Positions 6,587 to 12,620 of a stretch of 16,357 bases of DNA are shown one piece after another. A program made the position numbers and the translations under genes. The stretch is from the NCBI GenBank assembly GCA_016293225.1, contig JAEDEQ010000045.1, positions 1-16,357 on the forward strand, written 5' to 3'. Source of the stretch: Clostridiaceae bacterium (GTDB lineage: Bacteria > Bacillota > Clostridia > Oscillospirales > Acutalibacteraceae). The notes beneath the pieces are model-generated. The model was not told the origin of the DNA. It made no database searches and saw only the letters and a program-made list of their open reading frames with translations. Numbering within the stretch: position 1 is the stretch's first letter; each line of letters opens with the position of its first letter.

Positions 6587-7029
6587 TGAAAGAATTCAAA
6601 GGAAGAGTTGTCACTCCCGGAACGGCTTCGGCAACGGCTGTTGTTTCCCACGGCGGCTTCAACACGCTCGCCTCGTTCCAAAAATCGCTCCAGTTCGGCG
6701 ATAAGCAAGCCAAGTGCGGCGACCCGAACAACCCGGACCTTTACGGCAAGCCCCTTGCCGGCGTTGCGCTCTGCTTGCCGCAGACAATCGGTTCAACCAC
6801 CGGCGGTCTTGTCCTTTATTGCGCCTGTGCAATGAAAAAGCAGCCTGCGTGTATGCTTTTTGCAAACCACATTGACTCGCTTGCAGCCTCGGGCGCAGTC
6901 CTTGCCGAGGTTTGGATTGACGATGTGACAATGCCCGTTATCGACTGTCTTGGCAACGAATTTCTCGACTATGTTAAAACAGGCATGAAAATAACCGTTA
7001 AGGAAGACGGAACGGTTGTTGTTGACTGA
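6586..7029 (+). CDS. Aconitase X small (swivel, DUF126) subunit
   Basis: 147 residues. The start ATG shares one base with the large-subunit stop (TAATG), and AAAGGAGG lies just inside the upstream gene, so translation is tightly coupled and probably equimolar. This is the aconitase swivel domain as a separate chain, the heterodimeric form of AcnX. The first strand is FKGRVVTPGTASATAVVS. The conserved loop that carries the catalytic Ser in this family reads LPQTIGSTTGG (64-74). FANHIDSLAASGAVLAEVW (92-110) is the other recognisable block. There is no signal peptide or membrane segment. It acts with the large subunit as one dehydratase in the cytosol and is the last gene before the terminator at 7042. 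Confidence 0.9.
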   Translation: MKEFKGRVVTPGTASATAVVSHGGFNTLASFQKSLQFGDKQAKCGDPNNPDLYGKPLAGVALCLPQTIGSTTGGLVLYCACAMKKQPACMLFANHIDSLAASGAVLAEVWIDDVTMPVIDCLGNEFLDYVKTGMKITVKEDGTVVVD

Positions 7030-7041
7030 CAATAAGATTAA

Positions 7042-7079
7042 AAGCCGCACGGCTGCCGTTTTTGGCAATCGTGCGGCTT
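7042..7079. terminator. Bidirectional intrinsic terminator between the AcnX and ATPase operons
   Basis: AAGCCGCACG (7042-7051) pairs perfectly with CGTGCGGCTT (7070-7079), with an inner TGCC/GGCA stem. The plus side continues TATTACTTTGTT. The minus side continues TTAATCTTATT and so could end the ATPase transcript too. Confidence 0.85.
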
Positions 7080-7105
7080 ATTACTTTGTTAAGAAGCAAA
7101 AAACC

Positions 7106-7285
7106 TTAAGGAAGCTCTGAATAAATCTGATGTACAGATTACGCCGTCAGATTTTTCGTCAGATTGTGCAAAAGGCGCGCAGGAATCCTTTCGGATTTCA
7201 AGCGCCTTTTGTGCAATATGGCGGGAAATATGCAAGTAAGATGTGCATCAAAGCGTATGCTGTGATTTATTCAGAGGTTCCTTAA
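7106..7285. mobile_element. MITE-like non-coding element with terminal inverted repeats
   Basis: The ends are 22-base terminal inverted repeats (7106-7127 and 7264-7285) with one mismatch. The left arm core is GGAAGCTCTGAATAAATC and the right arm is GATTTATTCAGAGGTTCC, each bordered by TTAA, which may be the target duplication. The interior has no coding frame. It holds a 16-bp perfect inverted repeat (7163-7178 and 7202-7217) around a smaller AATCC/GGATT stem, and two copies of GTCAGATT. Size and structure fit a miniature inverted-repeat transposable element moved in trans; no transposase is in the window. The right end carries the stop codon of the D-subunit gene. Confidence 0.75.
7163..7217. 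repeat. Long perfect hairpin inside the MITE-like element
   Basis: ATTGTGCAAAAGGCGC (7163-7178) is the exact reverse complement of 7202-7217. Between them GGAATCC pairs with GGATTTC (one G-U) around TTTC, making a long near-continuous stem. It would fold in RNA from either strand and lies in the likely 3' untranslated region of the ATPase mRNA. Confidence 0.8.
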
Positions 7286-7905
7286 ATTCCTTTTTTGTTA
7301 TCCTTGTTTTTCTTTGTAATTTTAAGGCGTGAAAAATCTTCGCGCTCCTTTTCCTCAAGCGCGTCCGTAATATATTTTACCGTAACCTCAAAACGGGGTA
7401 TCATGATGTTTGAAAGGGCGTTGGAGCGCTTTTGCGTTTTTTTGACCGCGTCCGCAAGGCGGCAGACCGAGTTTTCAATTTCGGCAAGCCGGGCGGTAAG
7501 AATTTTAACCTTTGAAAAAAGCGCGCAGGCCTCGTCAAAGTCTGAATTGGTCTGGAAAAAGCCGAAAGAGCTGACGTCCGTCACCTGCTCGCTCACTTCA
7601 ACCGTCGGTATTTCAACGCCCATAACGCTGCGGTAGTCAATTTTGAGGTCATCGCTGACAGGGATAGCCTCGGCAAAGCGCGAGCAGTCGCCGAGGGTAA
7701 GGCTTGCTTTCCTCAGCGCGGCATACGCTTTTTCATAAACCGTGCCGATGCTTTCCTGAACGGCTTTTGCCTCGTCAATGAGTCCCATCATCTCGCGCAC
7801 AAGGATATTACGCTTCCTGTCCATCAGGTCGTATCCGAGCCGGGCAAGCTCAAGGGACTTTTTGGTGCTCATTAAATTGGCTTTGGTAGGAAAGACCTGC
7901 GGCAT
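7282..7905 (-). CDS. atpD: V/A-type ATPase subunit D (central shaft)
   Basis: 207 residues, normal length. Subunit D forms the coiled-coil rotor shaft inside the A3B3 head. The N-terminus shows the family start PTKANLMSTKKSLELARLGYDLM... (residues 6-28), with a long helix, then a short beta region around SVMGVEIPTVEV, then a second long helix ending RRSN-like (KKTQKRSNALSNIMIPRF). Start ATG 7905 lies 6 bases after the subunit B stop, with AAGGAG inside the end of B at 9-base spacing. It is the last gene of the operon. Its TAA stop falls at the right boundary of the MITE-like element, whose insertion separates the gene from the terminator at 7042-7079 by about 180 bp. Confidence 0.95.
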   Translation of the reverse strand: MPQVFPTKANLMSTKKSLELARLGYDLMDRKRNILVREMMGLIDEAKAVQESIGTVYEKAYAALRKASLTLGDCSRFAEAIPVSDDLKIDYRSVMGVEIPTVEVSEQVTDVSSFGFFQTNSDFDEACALFSKVKILTARLAEIENSVCRLADAVKKTQKRSNALSNIMIPRFEVTVKYITDALEEKEREDFSRLKITKKNKDNKKGI

Positions 7906-7911
7906 TCAGAC

Positions 7912-9297
7912 TCACTCCTTTTTATCGGTTTCGCGTTTGAGATATTTTTTGAGTATTGCCTCATCAACACGGTCAAGCTCACTGTCCGGAAGCATTGAAA
8001 GAAGCTTCCAGCCGAGGTCAAGAGTCTGTTCAATGGTTCTGTTCTCGTTTTCACCCTGATTGATAAAGACCCTTTCAAACTCCTTGCCGAAGTTCATAAT
8101 GAGCTTATCGTTCTGCGAAAGCTCGTCTTCACCGATAACCGAGGCAAGCGCCTTTGCGTCCTGAACCTTTGCATAGGAAGCAAAAAGCTGGTTTGCAAGC
8201 GCCTGGTGATCCTCTCTTGTGTAGCCGGCGCCGATGCCGTCCTTCATAAGACGCGACAGAGACGGAAGAACATTGACCGGCGGATAAACGCCCCTTGTGT
8301 CAAGACCTCTGTCAAGAACAATCTGACCCTCGGTAATATAGCCGGTAAGGTCGGGTATCGGGTGTGTGATATCATCATTCGGCATTGTAAGAATCGGTAT
8401 CTGAGTGACCGAACCCGGCGAATCCTTGATGATGCCCGCGCGCTCATAAAGCGTTGCAAGGTCAGAATAAAGATAGCCCGGATAGCCCTTTCGTCCGGGA
8501 ATTTCACCTTTTGAGGAGCTGAACTCACGCAAAGCCTCGCAGTATGAGGTCATATCGGTAAGTATGACAAGAATATGCTTTCCGAGCTCGTACGCAAGAT
8601 ATTCCGCGGCAGTGAGCGCGCAGCGCGGAGTTATAATTCTTTCAATAATAGGGTCGTTGGAAAGGTTAAGGAACATTACAACCCTGTCCATTACGTTCGC
8701 TTTTTCAAACGAGGAGCGGAAATACTGCGCAACATCGTTCTTGACGCCCATTGCGGCAAAAACGATTGCAAAATCGTCGTTATCCGCAATCGAAGCCTGG
8801 CGGACAATCTGAACGGCAAGCTCGTTATGACTCATGCCCGAACCGCTGAAAATCGGAAGCTTCTGACCTCTGATGAGGGTTGTAAGGCAGTCGATGGAGG
8901 AAATTCCGGTCCGGATATAGTTCTTCGGATAAACACGGGAAACCGGATTTATCGGCTTTCCGTTGATGTTCATGCACTTTTGCGGAAAAATTTCACCGAG
9001 GCCGTCTATCGGTCGTCCGAGACCGTCAAAGATTCTTCCGAGTATTTCCGGCGAGAGCTTCATTTCCATCGGCTTTCCGGTAAGGACGGTGGTGGTGTTC
9101 ACCATTGAAATTCCACGGGTTCCCTCAAAGACCTGAACGGCGGCCTTGTTGCCCTCAATGGCAACAATTCGTCCCGTTCGCTTTGTTTTGTCCTCAAGCT
9201 CAATTTCAACAAGCTCCTCATTCATGGGCTTTTTAACGCCGTCAAGGATAACAAGCGAGCCGTTTACTTCGCTGAGTCCTTTATGCTCAATAATCAT
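7912..9297 (-). CDS. atpB: V/A-type ATPase subunit B (non-catalytic)
   Basis: 461 residues, standard for subunit B. It alternates with A in the hexameric head and lacks catalysis. The P-loop position reads SGSGMSHNELA (151-161), the degenerate non-catalytic form. Other hallmarks are EILGRIFDGLGRPIDG (84-99), NPVSRVYP, a TDMTSYCEALRE segment, and SRLMKDGIGAGYTREDH near the C-terminus. A near-perfect AAGGAGG lies 8 bases upstream of ATG 9297, and the gap to the A stop is only 12 bases. The C-terminus ends ETDKKE, with the D ribosome binding site embedded in its last codons. Confidence 0.97.
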   Translation of the reverse strand: MIIEHKGLSEVNGSLVILDGVKKPMNEELVEIELEDKTKRTGRIVAIEGNKAAVQVFEGTRGISMVNTTTVLTGKPMEMKLSPEILGRIFDGLGRPIDGLGEIFPQKCMNINGKPINPVSRVYPKNYIRTGISSIDCLTTLIRGQKLPIFSGSGMSHNELAVQIVRQASIADNDDFAIVFAAMGVKNDVAQYFRSSFEKANVMDRVVMFLNLSNDPIIERIITPRCALTAAEYLAYELGKHILVILTDMTSYCEALREFSSSKGEIPGRKGYPGYLYSDLATLYERAGIIKDSPGSVTQIPILTMPNDDITHPIPDLTGYITEGQIVLDRGLDTRGVYPPVNVLPSLSRLMKDGIGAGYTREDHQALANQLFASYAKVQDAKALASVIGEDELSQNDKLIMNFGKEFERVFINQGENENRTIEQTLDLGWKLLSMLPDSELDRVDEAILKKYLKRETDKKE

Positions 9298-9309
9298 TGT
9301 TATCCCTCC

Positions 9310-11070
9310 TTATTTATTGAGATATGAGGCAAGGGTGCTGTCTATTTCGGTAATATAATCGTCAAGCATTGATACTTTGTCGTTCGGAACATCATACTTC
9401 ATTTTGACCAACTTATCGAAAAGTCCGGTTGAAATGAGCTTTGACATCGGAACCTGAAGCGCAACAATCTGGCGGCACTTGTGATAAAGGTGCAGTATTG
9501 CGTGCATCATTTTCAGCTGCTTTTCAAGCGAAACAAAGGTATCGTCCTTATGGAACGCATTCTGCTGCAGGAAGCCTACGCGGATAACACGGGCTATCTC
9601 TATGGTAAGCTTCTGGTCATCGGGAAGAACGTCCGCGCCGATGAGCTTGACAATTTCCATGAGCGAGCTTTCCTCATACAGAATTGAGCAAAGCTCCTCG
9701 CGGTACTTGATAAAATCGTCTCCGACGTTATCATGATACCACTCCTCCAGCTCGGGAACATATTCGCTGTAGCTGTCGTTCCAGTTTATGGCAGGGTAAT
9801 GCCTTGCGTATGCAAGGGCTTTGTCAAGCGCCCAGAAGCACCGGGTAAAGCGCTTTGTATTCTGAGTAACGGGTTCGGAAAAGTCCGAGCCCTGCGGCGA
9901 AACGGCGCCGATAATTGTTACCGAGCCCTCGCCGCCGGAAAGAACCTCCATATAGCCGGCTCTTTCATAAAACTCGGAAAGCCTTGACGGAAGATAAGCC
10001 GGGAAGCCCTCGTCGGCAGGCATTTCTTCAAGTCTGCCGGAAATTTCACGCAGAGCCTCCGCCCAACGCGAGGTTGAGTCCGCCATGATGGCGGTATGAT
10101 AGCCCATGTCGCGGTAATATTCCGCAAGGGTGATGCCGGTGTATATTGAAGCTTCACGAGCGGCAACGGGCATATTCGATGTGTTTGCAATAAGCACCGT
10201 TCTGTCGGTCAAGGGTCGTCCGTTCTTCGGGTCAACAAGCTCCGTAAATTCCGAAAGCGCCTGAGTCATCTCGTTTCCGCGCTCTCCGCAGCCGACATAG
10301 ATAATTATATCCGCGTCGCACCATTTTGCAAGCTGGTGCTGAGTCATTGTTTTTCCTGTTCCGAAACCGCCGGGAATTGCCGCCGCTCCGCCCTTTGCAA
10401 CCGGAAAAAGCGTATCAATAACACGCTGACCCGTTACAAGCGGACGCGAGGCAGGAAGTCGGTTTTTAACCGGGCGCGGAATTCTTATCGGCCATTTCTG
10501 GCAAAGCGTCAGCTCATGCTTTTTGCCGTTTTCGTCCTCAAGAACGGCTATTACGTCGTTAACACGGTAAAGACCGTCCTTTTTGACCGAGACTATCCTG
10601 CCCGAAAGCAGAGGAGAAAGCATGATTTTATGCATGATGACCGGCGTTTCCTGCGTTTCGGCATACACCTGTCCGCCGGAAAGGACGTCGCCCTCTTTAA
10701 CGGTAAGATGAACTTCCCACTGCTTTTCCTCGTCAAGGACGGAGGTTGAAATGCCTTTTGAAATGAAGCAGCCGCTCATTTTTTCAAGAGCCGGGAGCGG
10801 ACGCTCGATACCGTCAAAAATATTGCTGATTATTCCGGGACCAAGGGTGACGCACATCTGAGAGCCGGTTGAATACACCTTTTCTCCGGGGCAGAGACCG
10901 TCGGTTTCCTCATAAACCTGTATTGTTGTTTTGTCGTTTTCAATCCCGATAACCTCGCCGGCAAGGCGCGCCTCTCCGACATAGACCATCTCCAGCATTG
11001 AAAGATCGGTCTTGCCCTTGATGGTAACAACAGGACCGTTGATTCCGTATATAAGATTTTCAGTTGCCAT
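9310..11070 (-). CDS. atpA: V/A-type ATPase catalytic subunit A
   Basis: 586 residues from the ATG at 11070, which has GAGGTGAG 4 bases upstream; a longer form from 11094 would overlap the E gene and lacks a ribosome site. Subunit A hydrolyses or makes ATP. It carries Walker A GGFGTGKT (234-241), the catalytic-Glu segment VGCGERGNEM (259-268), PVKNRLPASRPLVTGQR, ADSTSRWAEALREISGRLEEMP, and SGGEGSVTIIGAVSPQGSDF. The region at about 110-190 is the extra non-homologous domain that separates V/A-type A from F-type beta. It is the sixth-last part of a contiguous set with B and D, and lies 20 bases after E. Confidence 0.97.
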   Translation of the reverse strand: MATENLIYGINGPVVTIKGKTDLSMLEMVYVGEARLAGEVIGIENDKTTIQVYEETDGLCPGEKVYSTGSQMCVTLGPGIISNIFDGIERPLPALEKMSGCFISKGISTSVLDEEKQWEVHLTVKEGDVLSGGQVYAETQETPVIMHKIMLSPLLSGRIVSVKKDGLYRVNDVIAVLEDENGKKHELTLCQKWPIRIPRPVKNRLPASRPLVTGQRVIDTLFPVAKGGAAAIPGGFGTGKTMTQHQLAKWCDADIIIYVGCGERGNEMTQALSEFTELVDPKNGRPLTDRTVLIANTSNMPVAAREASIYTGITLAEYYRDMGYHTAIMADSTSRWAEALREISGRLEEMPADEGFPAYLPSRLSEFYERAGYMEVLSGGEGSVTIIGAVSPQGSDFSEPVTQNTKRFTRCFWALDKALAYARHYPAINWNDSYSEYVPELEEWYHDNVGDDFIKYREELCSILYEESSLMEIVKLIGADVLPDDQKLTIEIARVIRVGFLQQNAFHKDDTFVSLEKQLKMMHAILHLYHKCRQIVALQVPMSKLISTGLFDKLVKMKYDVPNDKVSMLDDYITEIDSTLASYLNK

Positions 11071-11090
11071 TTTTCTCACCTCAAAGGCAG

Positions 11091-11684
11091 TCATTCAATT
11101 GAAAGAGCCGAGCGTTCTTTAAAAAGCTCCCTCTGCGCCGCAACGCGGCTTTCAAGGGTATCAACGGCAAAAACCGTCCTTTCCGCATTGGAAGCAGACG
11201 CTCCGCCGAGCTTTATATCGCCGCTCTTTTCAAAAGCCGCAACGCCCTTTATGTCCGCAAGCTTCTCCCTGCAAAGGGGAAGGTCGCTTTCTCTGACATA
11301 AATCACCGCACCGTCGCCTATTTCGGCAACAAGGGACGTAATGCTCTTTCTGAGGAAAGAGACATAGTCCGCGCTTTTTGTGAAAGCGGCAAGCTTTTCG
11401 TTAACCTTTTCAAAAACGGACGAGGTTATTTCCTCGCGCTTTTTTGCAAGGTTCTTTTTGCTCTGCGAAACAAGGGCGGAAATTCTGCTGCCCTTTCGGG
11501 TAGTAATCCTCTGCGCTTCATATTCAAGGCGGCTTTCAAGCTCTGCCTTTGCCTTGCTTTCAAGGTCCTTGAGCTGTTCTTTTCTGAATTTTTCAGTCTG
11601 CTTTTCAATATTCTTGCACTGTGAAAGAGCATTCTTGTTTATAATCTCAGAAAAGCGCTCTATCTTATCATTTTGATTAAGCAT
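11091..11684 (-). CDS. atpE: V/A-type ATPase subunit E (peripheral stalk)
   Basis: 197 residues, typical. The N-terminal half (about 1-110) is a charged, heptad-rich helix (KNIEKQTEKFRKEQLKDLES...) that would pair with the G/H subunit in the peripheral stalk. The C-terminal globular part contains GDGAVIYVRESDLPL, then KLGGA and DTLESRV, which contact the head in this family. ATG 11684 has GAGGGAAAG upstream. The gap to the preceding F gene is 62 bases, the second largest inside the operon, and holds a hairpin (11708-11746). Confidence 0.93.
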   Translation of the reverse strand: MLNQNDKIERFSEIINKNALSQCKNIEKQTEKFRKEQLKDLESKAKAELESRLEYEAQRITTRKGSRISALVSQSKKNLAKKREEITSSVFEKVNEKLAAFTKSADYVSFLRKSITSLVAEIGDGAVIYVRESDLPLCREKLADIKGVAAFEKSGDIKLGGASASNAERTVFAVDTLESRVAAQRELFKERSALSIE

Positions 11685-11707
11685 ATCTTTCCCTCATTTC
11701 CCGATAT

Positions 11708-11746
11708 CCGGCAAGAGTGTGCCGCATAGCACTTTTTTAATGCCGG
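11708..11746 (-). other. Intercistronic hairpin between the F and E ATPase genes
   Basis: In the minus-strand transcript, CCGGCA begins directly after the F stop codon and pairs with TGCCGG, with an inner GTGC/GCAC stem. It has no T-tract on its 3' side, so it looks like an RNA-stability or processing element rather than a terminator. Confidence 0.45.
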
Positions 11747-12052
11747 TTATACCTGAATTCCGACCGCGTCGCGGACATAAGCCGTGATGGAATCGGTACC
11801 GGCGTCCGGGTTCTTCATGTCCGGTATTTCCGTTATCAGAAGCCCCGTGCGCTTTTTTTCTTCAAGGACAGCGTTCGGATAGGCGGCGGAAAGCGACCTT
11901 GTTACAAGGACAATTCCAACGGTCTCCTCTTTCCGGGCAAAGTCAAATGCGGCTCTGAGCGCCTCCTCGTTTTCAACGAGCGTTCCCTCAACGCCGGCAA
12001 GCCTGAAGCCCGTCAGCGTATCTTCGTCACTGCTCAAAAGATACATTCTCAT
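11747..12052 (-). CDS. atpF: V/A-type ATPase subunit F (central shaft)
   Basis: 101 residues, as expected for this small Rossmann-like regulatory subunit, which binds D on the rotor. It starts MRMYLLSSDEDTLTGFRLAGVEGTLV, matching the family pattern of a short strand, a flexible switch and GFRLAG. VGIVLVTRSLS (about 45-55) and ITEIPDMKNP (about 73-82) follow. ATG 12052 is 5 bases after the K stop, so it is translationally coupled; an alternative ATG lies two codons in. In E. hirae this subunit is called NtpG. Here F precedes E, unlike the E-C-F order of E. hirae and Thermus. Confidence 0.9.
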   Translation of the reverse strand: MRMYLLSSDEDTLTGFRLAGVEGTLVENEEALRAAFDFARKEETVGIVLVTRSLSAAYPNAVLEEKKRTGLLITEIPDMKNPDAGTDSITAYVRDAVGIQV

Positions 12053-12057
12053 GATTA

Positions 12058-12546
12058 TCAGACCTTGTTAAGGATAAGAATTGAAATAACAACACCGTAA
12101 AGCGCAATGGATTCACCCAAGGCAACAAAGATAAGGCTCTTACCGAAGGATTTGGGATCTTCGCTGGTTGCAGCAATAGCCGCCGGAGCGCCGGCCGCAA
12201 CGGCAATACCGCCGCCGATGCCTGCAAGACCGGTTACAAGACCGGCCGCAAGAAGACCGAGACCGTTTGCGGAAGACTTGGTTTCTTCGTCCTGCGCGTT
12301 ATCGGAAGTTGCAGCTGTTTCCGAGGTATCCGGAGCGGCTGCAACGTCGGGTGCTCCGCTTTCGGCCGAAGCGCAAAAAGCAAAAACGCTGACCATTACA
12401 ATAAGAACAAGAAACGCTGCAAGGTTTACTCTCATAGCCTTTCTTACGGACTTGCCCTCCATCCTCTTTTTAAAGGTGAAGAACGCGGAAAGAGCAAGAC
12501 CTGCTGCGGGAACGATGATTGCAAGAGCATAAAAAATACTGTTCAT
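12058..12546 (-). CDS. ntpK: V/A-type ATPase membrane rotor subunit K (proteolipid) with extra N-terminal hairpin
   Basis: 162 residues from ATG 12546, chosen for its strong CGGAGG 8 bases upstream; a 188-residue form has no such site. The C-terminal hairpin is the real c-subunit: GLGLLAAGLVTGLAGIGGGIAV... (95-117), then SEDP in the loop, then IFVALGESIALYG (139-151) with ion-binding Glu145. The N-terminal half has two more hydrophobic segments (4-24 and about 40-59), of which the second ends CASA and resembles a signal-peptidase site. A linker rich in Ala, Ser, Thr, Asp and Glu (61-94) joins the halves. Whether the N-terminal part is retained or cleaved cannot be told. The Gln that helps bind Na+ in Na+-type rings is replaced by Gly in GIGGG, while Ser146 and Tyr150 remain, so the coupling ion is unclear. 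Confidence 0.9.
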   Translation of the reverse strand: MNSIFYALAIIVPAAGLALSAFFTFKKRMEGKSVRKAMRVNLAAFLVLIVMVSVFAFCASAESGAPDVAAAPDTSETAATSDNAQDEETKSSANGLGLLAAGLVTGLAGIGGGIAVAAGAPAAIAATSEDPKSFGKSLIFVALGESIALYGVVISILILNKV

Positions 12547-12600
12547 TTTAATTTCCTCCGATATTAATTGATTTTGTATATTTGATATTTTTGTTGACTG
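12547..12600 (-). promoter_or_regulatory. AT-rich translation-initiation region of the K subunit gene
   Basis: The 74-base gap between the I and K genes is the largest in the operon. Its last part is A/T-rich and apparently unstructured and ends in CGGAGG. This resembles the AU-rich enhancer ahead of E. coli atpE, also a multi-copy ring subunit. The comparison is inference. Confidence 0.35.
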
Positions 12601-12620
12601 CCGTGCGAAAAAAACTGTGG

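Noticed and set aside
8575..9108. A 177-residue plus-strand open frame inside atpB
   Set aside because: It is antisense to the highly conserved subunit B and lacks a recognisable start region or motif.
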